From positions 1 through 56,069 of IMG/VR virus record IMGVR_UViG_3300047494_000087: DNA of 56,069 nucleotides; one strand, given 5' to 3'. Positions 15,162 through 24,688 of this stretch are shown here, piece after piece. The translations under genes were made by a program, and so were the position numbers. Source of the DNA: a virus. Within the stretch, counting starts at the first letter, position 1. Each line of letters begins with the position of its first letter. The notes beneath the pieces are model-generated. The model ran no database searches and was not told the origin of the DNA. It worked only from the letters and a program-made list of their open reading frames with translations.

Positions 15162-16889
15162 ATGCCCGATGACAAGGCGACCGAGGTCATCGAGCGCTGG
15201 GACTACCTGAAGGGTTCGCGCGGCACGTGGGAGACGCATTGGCAGCAATGCGCGAACTACGTCTATCCGGAACGATCGAGCTACGTGACCGAGCGTACGC
15301 CCGGCCAAAAGCTGATGACCTGGGTGTATGACAGCACGCCGCTTTGGGCGTTGGATCAGTTCGCTAATGGGTTGCATGGCTTCCTGACCAGCACGGATGT
15401 GCGCTGGTTCGGCCTGCACGCTGACGACGATCGAGTGAACGCCGATTACGATTGCCGGGCCTGGCTCGATACCGCCAGTGACGTGATGTATGAGGTTTTC
15501 AGCGGCACGAAACACACCTTCGCCTCGGCCAGCCACGAGCTGTATCAGGACCTGGGATGTATCGGCACGGGCTGTATGGCGGAGATCGAGCAGCCGGACG
15601 GCCGCATTCTGTTCTCCACCCGGCACATGAAGGAATGCGTGATCGCGGAGGATGATTGCGATCGCGTCGACACCGTGGTGCGGCAGTTTGAGTGGACGGC
15701 CAAACAGGCGTATCAGCGCTGGGGAAGTGCGGCCGGCGAAAAGGTGCTGAAGGCTTACGTCGACAAGCCGGATACGAAATTCAAGTTCCTGCACCAGGCC
15801 AAGCCGCGGCGCGACCGCGACCCGCAACGCGCGGACGCCAAGCACAAGGCGTTCGAGAGCGTGTATGTCAGCCGCGAGGATGGCATCGTGATCAGCGAGG
15901 GTGGGTTCGACGAATTCCCCTACCACGTGCCGCGCTTCATGAAATCCGCCGGCGAAATGTATGGGCGTTCGCCTTGCATGCGAGCGCTGCCCGACGTGAA
16001 GATGCTGAACGAGCTGGTCAAGCTGGTGGTGAAGGCCGCGCAGAAAATCATCGATCCGGTGCTGATGCTGCCCGATGACGGCTTTGTGCTGCCGCTGCGT
16101 ACCACGCCTGGATCGAAGATATTCTACCGCGCCGGCTTGCGCCCGACCGACCGCATCGCGCCCCTTGAAACGAAAGGTGATATCCCGATCGGGCGCGAGA
16201 TGATCAGCGATTTGCGCCAGATGATCATCCGCGGTTTTTACGTGGATTGGTTCATCATGCCGAGCGACATGACGGACCCGGCCAGCGACGGCAAGGGTGT
16301 GACCGCCACGTTCACGCAGACGCAGCGCAGTGAGAAAATGCGCCAGGCCAGCCCGATGGTGGCGCGCATGCAGGGCGAATTCACGGGCCCGCTGATCGAG
16401 CGGACGTTCAACATCCTGTGGCGGCAGAGCAAGGCAAAACGGTTCGGGCCCGGCTCGCCGTTCCCGCCGCCGCCCTCGATGCTGAACGGTCGGCCGCTGC
16501 ACCCGGAATACGTCTCGCCGCTGGCAATCGCGCAGAAAAGCAGCGAGCTGGATAGCGTGAGCCGCCTGGTGCAGACGGCTCTTGGCCTGGCGCAAGTGGA
16601 CCCGCAGGCGGGCGCCGTGATCGACAGCGAAGCGATCATGCGCCGGACGCAGCGTGATCTGAACGCGCCCACGGACGCGCTGCGCTCGCCGGCGGCGATG
16701 CAGCAGCTGCGCCAAGCGGCCGCACAGGCGCAGCAGCAGCAGCAGGAACAGCAGGCGGCACTGGCGGCCGCCAAGACCGCCAAGGACGGCGGCGGGGCGC
16801 TGGCGAGCCTGGCACAGATGCAGGCGCAGGGCGCGGCCCAGGGGGCAGCCGGCGCCGGCTTCGGGCCGCCGCAAGGAGGTGGCGCATGA
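15162..16889 (+). CDS. Portal (podovirus head-to-tail connecting protein)
   Basis: A 575-residue portal of the T7/epsilon15-type head-to-tail connector family. Typical features are the N-terminal WDYLKGSRGTWETHWQQCAN, SRHMKECVIAED-like stem region, the FMKSAGEMYGRSPCMRALPD core motif and the C-terminal Gln/Ala-rich barrel (QQQQQEQQAALAAAKTAKD). It forms the dodecameric ring through which DNA enters and leaves the head. It fixes this phage as a podovirus type, in line with the tail proteins downstream. Confidence 0.9.
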   Translation: MPDDKATEVIERWDYLKGSRGTWETHWQQCANYVYPERSSYVTERTPGQKLMTWVYDSTPLWALDQFANGLHGFLTSTDVRWFGLHADDDRVNADYDCRAWLDTASDVMYEVFSGTKHTFASASHELYQDLGCIGTGCMAEIEQPDGRILFSTRHMKECVIAEDDCDRVDTVVRQFEWTAKQAYQRWGSAAGEKVLKAYVDKPDTKFKFLHQAKPRRDRDPQRADAKHKAFESVYVSREDGIVISEGGFDEFPYHVPRFMKSAGEMYGRSPCMRALPDVKMLNELVKLVVKAAQKIIDPVLMLPDDGFVLPLRTTPGSKIFYRAGLRPTDRIAPLETKGDIPIGREMISDLRQMIIRGFYVDWFIMPSDMTDPASDGKGVTATFTQTQRSEKMRQASPMVARMQGEFTGPLIERTFNILWRQSKAKRFGPGSPFPPPPSMLNGRPLHPEYVSPLAIAQKSSELDSVSRLVQTALGLAQVDPQAGAVIDSEAIMRRTQRDLNAPTDALRSPAAMQQLRQAAAQAQQQQQEQQAALAAAKTAKDGGGALASLAQMQAQGAAQGAAGAGFGPPQGGGA

Positions 16890-17182
16890 CGATCGATTGC
16901 GCGCGCCTGGACGCTGCCGTGCGCGGCCAGCTGCAGGCGGTGCTGAAGGATTACCAGCGCGGGTTGCTGGACCGTGACGACGTGGAGGAGGAAGCGCGCC
17001 GCCGGGCGAACGGCATTCGCGCCACCTATCACGCCGGCGCCCGGGCGGCGCTGCTGGTGAGTTGCGCTGGTTGCTGGGTGGATGTGGACAGCGACCACGC
17101 CGCGCATATTGGTGGCAACCTGTATTGCGCCACGTGCGCTCCGAAGCATCGCCGGCTGCCGCCACCCCGGAGGGCGGCATGA
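16886..17182 (+). CDS. Small Cys-motif protein
   Basis: A 98-residue protein with a helical first half (LQAVLKDYQRGLLDRDDVEE) and a Cys-rich second half (CAGCWVDVDSDHAAHIGGNL, then YCATCAPKHRR) that forms a CxxC-CxxC zinc ribbon. It overlaps both portal and next gene by ATGA. Role unknown. Confidence 0.68.
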   Translation: MTIDCARLDAAVRGQLQAVLKDYQRGLLDRDDVEEEARRRANGIRATYHAGARAALLVSCAGCWVDVDSDHAAHIGGNLYCATCAPKHRRLPPPRRAA

Positions 17183-17517
17183 TCTGCGATCGCCTGGGCT
17201 GCAAAAACACGCCGATGCGGGCGCCGCGCCTGGTGGTGCCGCCGATGCATTGGCTGTTGAACCCCGAGTGGCGGCCGCTGAAGGTGATGACGGCGCTGCA
17301 TTACTGCGAGGTGCATAAAAACGAACCGACGGCCGATGATATCCTGCGGCCGGCGATCAAACTGGCCTTGGAAGATCTGGCGCGTAAGGCACGGCCGATC
17401 GGTTTCCAGTGCGATTTCGAGAAAGCGTTCATCGAAATGGTGCTGGTGACGACGCCGGAATATCGCGCCTGGCTGGCCAGGTTGAATATCCACAAGCTGG
17501 TGCGGGAGGCGGCATGA
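17179..17517 (+). CDS. Hypothetical protein with N-terminal Cys/His
   Basis: A 112-residue protein (MICDRLGCKNTPMRAPRLVV...) with C3, C8, C43 and H46 as possible metal ligands (LHYCEVHKNE) and a helical C-terminus. The ATG overlaps the previous stop. No family recognised. Confidence 0.65.
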   Translation: MICDRLGCKNTPMRAPRLVVPPMHWLLNPEWRPLKVMTALHYCEVHKNEPTADDILRPAIKLALEDLARKARPIGFQCDFEKAFIEMVLVTTPEYRAWLARLNIHKLVREAA

Positions 17518-17858
17518 CCTTCCACGTGCCGGACAACGATGCCGAACTGGCGAAGGCGCAGCTGGCGCTGATCGGCGCCTATCGCGAGTTGTTTGAAAAC
17601 CATCCGGCCGGCCGCATGGTGTTGACCGATCTGTTGCGCGAAGGCGGCGTGTTGTCGATTTCGTTTCAGCCCGGCGACCCGCACGCGACGGCGTTTAACG
17701 ACGGAAAGCGCGCGATGGCGCTGCATGTTATGGAGCGGCTGCGGTGGAGCGAGGGGCAGTTACTGCAGCTCGCCCGCGCACATGGCGGCCCTGATTTCGA
17801 TCCAATCCCGCCGGATGCCGGCGAGGATCAACCTGACGACGCGGGGGCTGTATTCTGA
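17514..17858 (+). CDS. Hypothetical protein upstream of scaffold
   Basis: A 114-residue acidic helical protein (MTFHVPDNDAELAKAQLALI...). It overlaps the gene before by ATGA, and its TGA shares a base with the scaffold ATG. Position between portal and scaffold suggests a head-assembly accessory; no family recognised. Confidence 0.62.
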   Translation: MTFHVPDNDAELAKAQLALIGAYRELFENHPAGRMVLTDLLREGGVLSISFQPGDPHATAFNDGKRAMALHVMERLRWSEGQLLQLARAHGGPDFDPIPPDAGEDQPDDAGAVF

Positions 17859-18811
17859 TGCGCTTGTTCAAAACGTGGTTGCTGTCCACGGTGTATTCTC
17901 CCGATGGCGGGACTGGTGCCGGAGGTGGCGCACCGGCGCCTGCCGGCACCGGTGCCGGTGCACCGGCTGCTGCTGCCCCCCCGGCAGCGGCGGCTGCCGC
18001 GCCGGCAGGAGGCGCGGCGGGTGGTGGTGCACCCGCCGCGCCGGTATTTGCGGACACGCTGCCGGCCGATCTGCGCGAGAGCGCGGTGTTCAAGGACATC
18101 AAGGACCTCGATGGCCTGGCGCGTAGCTATGCCAGTGCCGCGAAAATGGTGGGCATGGATAAGGGGCGCGTGGTGGCCCTGCCGGGCACGGCGGACGATC
18201 CCGCGTGGAAAGATGTTTTCGACAAGCTCGGCCGGCCGGCGGACCCGAAGGATTACGGCTTCAAGGCGCCGGAGGGCTTGGCCGTCGACGCCAAGCTGCA
18301 GGAAGGCTTTGCGAAAACCGCGCATGAGCTGGGGCTGAACACCACCCAGGCAAACAAGCTGTATGAGTGGTGGAATGGCCAGGCGACCGAGGCGCAGAAA
18401 GCGCTGGCCGGGCAGGGCGCTGCCGCGCAGGAAGCGGCGACCGCCGCGCTGAAAACCGAATGGGGTGCGGCGTTTGATCAGAACCTGGACCTGGCAAAAA
18501 AGGCTGTTGCCCATTACGGGTCCGACAAGTTGCAGGCGGAGCTAAACGCCGGCCAGGGCAACAACGTCGAGATCATCAAGGTATTTGCCAAGCTCGGCCG
18601 TGGGCTGTCTGAAGATGGCCTGATCGGCAAGGGCGGCCCTGGTGGTGAACCGATCGCCTCGCCGACGGAAGCGCGGCAGCAGATAGCGGCCAAGCAAGCC
18701 GACAAGGTTTTCATGGCCGCTTACCAGGACAAGCGGCATCCCGAACACGCGAATGCCGTGGACGCGATGCAAAAGCTTTACGCGCAGGCCTACCCCGAAC
18801 GGGCGGCCTGA
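17858..18811 (+). CDS. Putative capsid scaffold protein
   Basis: A 317-residue protein. Residues 16-65 are an Ala/Pro/Gly low-complexity segment. The rest is helical, with LPADLRESAVFKDIKDLDGL and QEGFAKTAHELGLNTTQANK typical of podovirus scaffolding proteins encoded before the capsid. The C-terminal basic helix (QDKRHPEHANAVDAMQKLYA) would contact the capsid protein. It directs procapsid assembly and is then lost. Confidence 0.75.
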   Translation: MRLFKTWLLSTVYSPDGGTGAGGGAPAPAGTGAGAPAAAAPPAAAAAAPAGGAAGGGAPAAPVFADTLPADLRESAVFKDIKDLDGLARSYASAAKMVGMDKGRVVALPGTADDPAWKDVFDKLGRPADPKDYGFKAPEGLAVDAKLQEGFAKTAHELGLNTTQANKLYEWWNGQATEAQKALAGQGAAAQEAATAALKTEWGAAFDQNLDLAKKAVAHYGSDKLQAELNAGQGNNVEIIKVFAKLGRGLSEDGLIGKGGPGGEPIASPTEARQQIAAKQADKVFMAAYQDKRHPEHANAVDAMQKLYAQAYPERAA

Positions 18812-18945
18812 CGCGGCGCGGTGCGTCCGCGAGAGCCGGGTAGCTCGAAAGGGTCCGGCGGATCGCGGCGGTAATCAGGGGAGCCGATAATCCCCAGGCG
18901 CGGGTCCGATGGGGCGCAGCACATGCGCGGGATCGGGGAGCTTAG

Positions 18946-18975
18946 CCGTCAAACCGAACGCAACCTTTTTGACGG
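18946..18975 (+). promoter_or_regulatory. Stem-loop in capsid gene leader
   Basis: CCGTCAAA (18946-18953) pairs perfectly with TTTGACGG (18968-18975) across a 14-nt loop. The 3' arm runs into the GGAG ribosome-binding site (18974-18977) of the capsid gene. A further hairpin GGGGA-N8-TCCCC lies upstream near 18880-18897. The 173-bp gap is the longest between structural genes. Confidence 0.55.
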
Positions 18976-18984
18976 AGAACCCCT

Positions 18985-19902
18985 ATGTCTTTCACCATCT
19001 CGGACGCCTTCGTCCAGCAGTTCACGGGTAATGTGGCCTTGCTGGCACAGCAGAAATACAGCCGGCTTGGCCCGACCGTCATGACCGACAATATCACCGG
19101 CGAAAGCGCCTACATGGAACAGTTGGCGCCGACGGCTGCCCGCAAGAAGCAGAACCGGCACGGCGACAGCCCGATCATGAACAGCCAGCACTTGCGCCGG
19201 CGCATCGCGCCCTACGACTACGAATGGGGCGATCTGATCGATAAACAGGACAAAGTTCGGCTGCTGATCGATCCGGCGAGCGCCTACGCGATGAATGCGT
19301 CCATGGCGTTGGAACGCGGCAAGGACGACGAGATCATCGGCGCGTTTTTCTCCACGGCCTATACCGGCCATTCGGGCAGCACCTCAGTGAACTGGCCGAA
19401 CGGCAACGCCGAAAGCCAGCCGGCCGCACCCGGCGGCACGCAGGTTCTGGTGAACGACTGGACCTATGGCGACGGTAGCGGCAACGCGGGTCTGACAATC
19501 AGCAAGCTGATTTCCGCCAGCGTGGCGCTGGATGCGGCGGAAGGTGACGAAATGGAGGAGCGCTACATCATCGTGGGCGCGAAACAGAAGGGCAACCTGC
19601 TGGCCACGACCGAAGTGACCAACGCCGACTATAACACCGTGCGCGCGCTGTACGATGGCAAGATCGATACGTTCATGGGCTTCAAGTTCATCCACAGTGA
19701 GCGGCTGGCGATGGACGGCAACGGCTACACGCGCGTGCCCGCCTTCAGGAAGTCCGCCATGGGCCTCGGCATCGCCCAGGACATCCAGGGGCGCGTGGCC
19801 GAGCGGCCCGACAAGAGCTTCGCCACCTACGTGTATGCGAGCATGTCGATCGGATCGGCGCGGCTGGAGGAAGCCAAGCTGGTCGAGATCAAGTGCCAGT
19901 AG
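18985..19902 (+). CDS. Major capsid protein
   Basis: A 305-residue protein of the HK97-fold podovirus capsid type (Phage_capsid_2-like). It begins MSFTISDAFVQQFTGNVALL, and has the ARKKQNRHGDSPIMNSQHLR segment and the IDPASAYAMNASMALERGKD core helix. Its own longer upstream gap and strong GGAG site suggest high expression. It follows scaffold, as in epsilon15- and T7-like phages. Confidence 0.88.
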   Translation: MSFTISDAFVQQFTGNVALLAQQKYSRLGPTVMTDNITGESAYMEQLAPTAARKKQNRHGDSPIMNSQHLRRRIAPYDYEWGDLIDKQDKVRLLIDPASAYAMNASMALERGKDDEIIGAFFSTAYTGHSGSTSVNWPNGNAESQPAAPGGTQVLVNDWTYGDGSGNAGLTISKLISASVALDAAEGDEMEERYIIVGAKQKGNLLATTEVTNADYNTVRALYDGKIDTFMGFKFIHSERLAMDGNGYTRVPAFRKSAMGLGIAQDIQGRVAERPDKSFATYVYASMSIGSARLEEAKLVEIKCQ

Positions 19903-19926
19903 GGCATTAACGCGTTTGTCGGCGAC

Positions 19927-19945
19927 GCGCGAACGGCGTTCGCGC
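19927..19945. repeat. Palindrome GCGCGAAC-GGC-GTTCGCGC
   Basis: Perfect 8-bp arms. The core GCGAACGGCGTTCGC (19929-19943) is one of four exact copies in the late region. It lies between the capsid stop and the next ATG (19971). Confidence 0.75.
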
Positions 19946-19970
19946 CCGCCTTTCAAGAAAGGTAAGTCAA

Positions 19971-20465
19971 ATGGCTTTGAGTTTCTCGTCTCAAATGTTT
20001 TCGTTCTGGCGCAATTTCGGCGGCAACGTGCAGGTTCTGCCGCCGGTCAACCAGGTGGGCGGGCGCAAGCGCGCCGTGGTGGCGAATATCGCGCTGGCGG
20101 CCCAGGCCGCCGGTTCGCAAATCATGATCGCCCGCCTGCCGTTGTTCGCCGCGGTTACCGCGATCAACGTGATCACCGATACGTCGCTGGGCAGTGCCAC
20201 ACTGCAGATCGGCGACAGCAACACGGCGAACCTGTATGCCGCGGCGGCCACCTACACGAGTGTCAACTCCCCGTATGACGTGGGCCTCGCCGCGACCCTG
20301 GGGGCGCCGATCACGACCGGTTATGACGTGCAGGCCGGCCTGGACAACTATGCCAATCCTGGCCCCGGCGGCGCCGAGTATGAAGACGTGATCCTCACGA
20401 CGGCGGCGGCGGCCCTGCCGGCGTCGGGCAACCTGGTGGTCATCCTCGAATACATGCTCGATTGA
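19971..20465 (+). CDS. Hypothetical structural protein after capsid
   Basis: A 164-residue Ala/Val/Thr-rich, beta-patterned protein starting MALSFSSQMFSFWRNFGGNV, with a ribosome-binding AAAGG upstream. Position immediately after the capsid gene and its composition suggest a head decoration or head-completion protein. No exact family recognised. Confidence 0.65.
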   Translation: MALSFSSQMFSFWRNFGGNVQVLPPVNQVGGRKRAVVANIALAAQAAGSQIMIARLPLFAAVTAINVITDTSLGSATLQIGDSNTANLYAAAATYTSVNSPYDVGLAATLGAPITTGYDVQAGLDNYANPGPGGAEYEDVILTTAAAALPASGNLVVILEYMLD

Positions 20466-20475
20466 GGCCAGCAGG

Positions 20476-21048
20476 ATGGCCGCCGGCGACAGCATCGTTT
20501 CGATCTGCAATATGGCTCTGATCGCGATCGGCGAGGATCCGATCACGAGCCTGAGTGATGCGCGCAAGGCGGCCATCCTGTGCAACGCGCTGTATGACCC
20601 GACCCGCCGTGAAATGCTGGAAATGCAGCCGTGGAAGTTCGCCAAAAAGCAGGCCTCGCTTGCGGCGAGCCCCACGGCGCCGGCCTTCACTTACGAGAAC
20701 GCCTTCCCGCTGCCGGCCGATTTTATCCGGATGTACGACGAGCCGGAAGAGGACGACCCTGAATACGAAATCCAGGGCACGCAGATGCTGTCGAACGACG
20801 ATAGCCCGTTCCAGATGGTGTATATCTTCGACTGCCAGGACCCGACCACGTTCAGCCCGCTTTTCGTGCAACTGCTGGCCGTGGCGCTGGGGCAAAAGCT
20901 TGCCCAACCGCTGACGCAGAACATTGAAAAAGAAAACGAGCTGGCCAGCAAGGTGGAAGCCTATCTGGATCGGGCGGCGCTTTCGAACAGCCAGCAGGAG
21001 AGTGCCCGCGAGCTGAATGATGACGTGCTGCTGCGGAGCCGCTTCTGA
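20476..21048 (+). CDS. Tail tubular protein A-like adaptor
   Basis: A 190-residue protein of the T7 gp11-like type. Hallmarks are NMALIAIGEDPITSLSDARK, NALYDPTRREMLEMQPWKFA and the C-terminal helical part (ELASKVEAYLDRAALS). In T7-like phages this ring sits under the portal and joins it to the nozzle. Its TGA shares a base with the nozzle-like ATG. Confidence 0.85.
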   Translation: MAAGDSIVSICNMALIAIGEDPITSLSDARKAAILCNALYDPTRREMLEMQPWKFAKKQASLAASPTAPAFTYENAFPLPADFIRMYDEPEEDDPEYEIQGTQMLSNDDSPFQMVYIFDCQDPTTFSPLFVQLLAVALGQKLAQPLTQNIEKENELASKVEAYLDRAALSNSQQESARELNDDVLLRSRF

Positions 21049-24000
21049 TGCCGCGCACCGATTTCGATCTGACGAACTTCACCGCCGGCGAGCTTTCGCC
21101 GCGGCTGAAGGGGCGCACGGATTACCAAAAATACTTCAATGGTGCGGCCGGGCTGCAAAACTTCGTGGTGATCCCGCAGGGGGGCATCACGCGGCGGCCG
21201 GGCACCGCGCTGGTGGCGCTGGTGGGTGACCAGACGAACCGGCCCCGCCTGCGGCGGTTCCAATTTTCCGTGCTGCAAGCCTATATGCTGGAATTCGGCA
21301 ATTTCTTTGTGCGGGTGCACAAGGATGACGCGCAGCTGGTGAATGACCAGGCGGTGACGGGGGCGGCCAATAATGGCGCCGGGCTGATCCGGTTGACGCT
21401 GGCCTCGGCTGCCGGACTGTACACCGACAACGTGATGACCGTTTCCGGTGTGCTGGGCACGGTGGAGGCCAACAGCGTGTGGTTCATCACCAACGTGGTG
21501 GCCAGCACGGCGGTGACGGGCGCGGCCAATAATGGCGGCGGCGAGGTGCGCCTGACGGTGACCAGCACTGCGCGCTTCGTGGACAACTCCACGCTGGTGG
21601 TGGCCGGCGTGGGCGGCACGATCGAGGCGAATGGCGATTGGCAGGCCGTGATCGTGGACGCCACGCATATCGACCTGCCCGGCAGTGCCTTTTCGAATGC
21701 GTGGACCGCCGGCGGCACGGTGACCGGGAACGACGCGTTTGAGGTAGATTTGCAGGGCAGCGCCTTCGCGAACGCCTACACCAGCGGCGGCACCACGCAG
21801 ACGCCAGTTCAGGTGCCGACGCCGTATGCGGCGGCCGACCTGGCCACGCTGTATTTCACGCAAAGTGATGACACGCTGTTCATCACGCACCCGAATTATC
21901 CGCCGGCGACGCTGACCCGCAGCCTGGACGGCGCGGAAGTTGATTGGAGCTACCAGACGCTGGTGTTCCGCGACGGGCCTTACCTGGACGTGAATTCCAC
22001 CAGCACCACCCTGAGTGTGGGCGCCAGCACGTTCCGCGGCGGCCAGCAGGTGCTGAAATTCGGCGACGCGGGCCTGACACTTACGCTGAACCCCGGCGTG
22101 GCGCGCAGCGTGCTGCTGACCGCCAGCAGCACGTTCGGCATCAACGCCACGCGGGAGAACGTGGGCCAAGGCTTCCTTTCGAGTGACGTGGGCCGCCACC
22201 TTCGTATCAAGCTGCTGGGCAGCTGGGCGTGGACGATCATCGAGGAAGTGCTTTCGCCGCTGGAAGTGGTGGTGACGGTGCAGCCCACGGTGCAGGGCGG
22301 CGCGTATGGCGGCCTGGACGGCGCGCCGTGGCAGCAGCTGACGTATTACCCGGTTGGTGTGATCGTCACCAACGACGGCAGCACCTATCAGTGCGTGCAG
22401 GCGGGATATTCGGGCCGGGTTGGTGGCCCGATGGGATCGGGCAGCAGCAGCACGACGGAAATCGGTGACAGCACCGTTGTGTGGAACTTCATCACCAGCA
22501 CGGTGCCGACAAGCACCACGTTCTGGCAGCTGGGCAAATGGACGCCGGGCGTGAACCCCTTCGTCTGCACCTTCTGGCAGCAGCGTTTGATGCTGCTGGG
22601 CACGAACGATCAGCCGAACGCGATCGAGGCCTCGGTGACCGGCGATTTTACCAACTTCGCGCCCACGGCGCAGGACGGCACGACGGTCGATACCAACGCG
22701 CTTTCCTTTGTGATCAGCGATGATCAGGTGAACGCGATCACCTGGGTGAAGGCTGCCGGCAGCGCGCAGGCGGCCCAGTTGGCGATCGGCACGCCGGGCG
22801 AAGAACAGATCATGCAGGCCTATTCAACGGCCCAGCCGCTGACGCCCACGAACGTGCAGGTCTATTCGGAAACGACCGTGGGCAGCGCGCCGATCGAGCC
22901 GTTGCGCATCGGCAAGAGCCTGCTTTTCGTGGACCGTCCTGGCCGCAAGCTGATCGAGTGGACATTTCTGTGGCAGGTGAACGGCTACCAGCCTGTGGAG
23001 CTGACCGAGCCCAGCGAGCACATCACGCAAAGCGGCGTGGTGCAGATGGTGTATGCGCAGGCGCCGCACCGGCTGGTGTGCCTGCTGTTGGAGGACGGCA
23101 CGCTGGTGTTTGCCAGCTACAACAAGGATCAGCAGGTTTTCGCCCCCACACGGCAGGTGCTGGGCGGCAATTATCAAGGCGGGCCGCCGATCGTGGAAAG
23201 CCTCGATGTGATCCCCAGCTCGGACGGTTCGTATGACGAAATCTGGCTGGCGGTGCTGCGCACGGTGGACGGCGCCGATGTGCGCACGATCGAGGTGCTG
23301 ACGCGCTGGTTCGAAAACGCCACGGTGCCCCAGGAAAACGCGGTGTTTTTGGATTGCAGCCTTAGCCTGACGTTGCCGGCGCCGGCGGCGACGTTGACGA
23401 TCACCGGCCTGGTGAACACGCAAACCTCGGTGGACCTGCCGCCGGCGTGGACCGGCAATGTGGTTCTGACCAGCTCGGTAGACGATATCTTCCCGGCCGC
23501 GCCCGCTGGCCAGATCGTGCGGGTGAATGGCGGTGTGATCCAGATTACTAGCGCGGTGCTCGGCAGCAGCACGCAGGTGAACGGGACTGTCACGCGCGCG
23601 CTGGCGACCACGGGTGCTGCGGCCGCCGGCGCGTGGACGCTGGCCCCGTTGCAGACCACGGTGAGCGGCCTGGATTACCTGAACGGGGAGACGGTTGGCA
23701 TTCTCGGCGACGGCGCCGATCTGGGCACCGCCGTGGTGACGGGCGGCAGCATCGCCATGCCGGCAATGGCGGCGACCGTGATGCTGCCGGCGCCCGGAGC
23801 CAGCATGGTGACCGTAGGCCTGCCTTATGCCAGCGCGTATCTCGGGATGCCCTATGAGCCGCAGCGGGCGGCGGCCGCGGTGACGCAGGGCAAGGCCAAG
23901 CGCATCGATACGATGTGGGTTCGGTTCTTTGAAAGCCTGGGGTGCAATTTCGGGCAGCGGCTGACGGACCCGCTGACGTTCCAGACGCGCGACAAATTGG

Positions 24001-24200
24001 AAGCGTTGGAGACGCGCTCGGCGAGCATGCCGATGGGCCAAGCGCCCACGCTGTTCAGCGGATCGCGCCGGCTGAAGCCGCAAGGCGGATACGATCAGGA
24101 AGGCCAGATGTTGATTACCACTAGCAGCCCGCTGCCGCTGACGGTGCTGAGTATTTATGCCAGCGCGGATGTGGGCGATATGCCGAGGCCCGGGCAATGA
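21048..24200 (+). CDS. Tail nozzle (tail tubular B-like) protein with internal repeats
   Basis: A 1050-residue tail protein. The N-terminus (DFDLTNFTAGELSPRLKGRT, then QGGITRRPGT) is the conserved start of podovirus nozzle or stabilisation proteins. Residues about 103-250 hold two and a half beta repeats built on VTGAANNG...VRLT...VSGV..T.EAN and GSAF.NA.T.GG, a type often annotated as FCCH-like in phage tails. The remaining 800 residues are beta-rich. It overlaps the next gene by ATGA. Confidence 0.85.
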   Translation: MPRTDFDLTNFTAGELSPRLKGRTDYQKYFNGAAGLQNFVVIPQGGITRRPGTALVALVGDQTNRPRLRRFQFSVLQAYMLEFGNFFVRVHKDDAQLVNDQAVTGAANNGAGLIRLTLASAAGLYTDNVMTVSGVLGTVEANSVWFITNVVASTAVTGAANNGGGEVRLTVTSTARFVDNSTLVVAGVGGTIEANGDWQAVIVDATHIDLPGSAFSNAWTAGGTVTGNDAFEVDLQGSAFANAYTSGGTTQTPVQVPTPYAAADLATLYFTQSDDTLFITHPNYPPATLTRSLDGAEVDWSYQTLVFRDGPYLDVNSTSTTLSVGASTFRGGQQVLKFGDAGLTLTLNPGVARSVLLTASSTFGINATRENVGQGFLSSDVGRHLRIKLLGSWAWTIIEEVLSPLEVVVTVQPTVQGGAYGGLDGAPWQQLTYYPVGVIVTNDGSTYQCVQAGYSGRVGGPMGSGSSSTTEIGDSTVVWNFITSTVPTSTTFWQLGKWTPGVNPFVCTFWQQRLMLLGTNDQPNAIEASVTGDFTNFAPTAQDGTTVDTNALSFVISDDQVNAITWVKAAGSAQAAQLAIGTPGEEQIMQAYSTAQPLTPTNVQVYSETTVGSAPIEPLRIGKSLLFVDRPGRKLIEWTFLWQVNGYQPVELTEPSEHITQSGVVQMVYAQAPHRLVCLLLEDGTLVFASYNKDQQVFAPTRQVLGGNYQGGPPIVESLDVIPSSDGSYDEIWLAVLRTVDGADVRTIEVLTRWFENATVPQENAVFLDCSLSLTLPAPAATLTITGLVNTQTSVDLPPAWTGNVVLTSSVDDIFPAAPAGQIVRVNGGVIQITSAVLGSSTQVNGTVTRALATTGAAAAGAWTLAPLQTTVSGLDYLNGETVGILGDGADLGTAVVTGGSIAMPAMAATVMLPAPGASMVTVGLPYASAYLGMPYEPQRAAAAVTQGKAKRIDTMWVRFFESLGCNFGQRLTDPLTFQTRDKLEALETRSASMPMGQAPTLFSGSRRLKPQGGYDQEGQMLITTSSPLPLTVLSIYASADVGDMPRPGQ

Positions 24201-24688
24201 GCGTGCGGTTTGTGCCGATGACGCCGGAGCTGTTCGGCATGATCCCGCTGGGGGATGCGGCGCTGCCGGAATATCACGTGGCGCGATCGGCCGACGCGCA
24301 GCGAATTGTTTGCGCGGCGCCGAACGTGGCGCTGGCAATGCTGGATGGCGGCATGGTGCTGGGCGCGGCTGGGGTGGCGCAGGTGTGGCCCGGGCGCGGC
24401 TATGCCTGGCTGGTAGGCGGCGCGTGGATGACCCGGCGGGATTTCGTGTTGGCGGCATATCGCTGCCGGGACGAGCTGGCCCAGCTGCAGGCGGCGGGGA
24501 TGTGGCGGGTGGAGTGCACGGCCGATAGCGCGCGCCCGGCCTATGGGCATTTCGTGAAGCGGCTGGGGTTCACCCTGGAAGGCACGATGCGCGGCTACGG
24601 GCCGGACGGATCGGACCATGATCTGTGGGCGCTGCTGCCGGCGACAATGCGCGAACGGCGTTCGCTTGTGGAAAGGCTGGCGGCATGA
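24197..24688 (+). CDS. GNAT acetyltransferase-like virion-region protein
   Basis: A 163-residue protein resembling the GNAT-fold proteins encoded between nozzle and internal proteins in T7-like phages (gp13/DUF2833-type). VALAMLDGGMVLGAAGVAQV and ARPAYGHFVKRLGFTLEGTM match the central beta hairpin and the C-terminal helix of that fold. Whether it is catalytic is unknown. It overlaps the neighbours by ATGA. Confidence 0.72.
   Translation: MSVRFVPMTPELFGMIPLGDAALPEYHVARSADAQRIVCAAPNVALAMLDGGMVLGAAGVAQVWPGRGYAWLVGGAWMTRRDFVLAAYRCRDELAQLQAAGMWRVECTADSARPAYGHFVKRLGFTLEGTMRGYGPDGSDHDLWALLPATMRERRSLVERLAA
24651..24665. repeat. Palindrome GCGAACGGCGTTCGC
   Basis: Exact copy of the 15-bp late-region palindrome. 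It lies inside the end of the acetyltransferase-like gene and ends 19 bases before the next ATG (24685). Confidence 0.75.

Noticed and set aside
14559-17210. 883-residue minus-strand frame opposite the portal
   Set aside because: It is Arg/His-rich and antisense to several well-supported genes with overlapping starts; a GC-rich shadow.
22824-24458. 544-residue minus-strand frame opposite the nozzle gene
   Set aside because: Shadow of a gene with clear family motifs; composition dominated by Arg, His and Ala.
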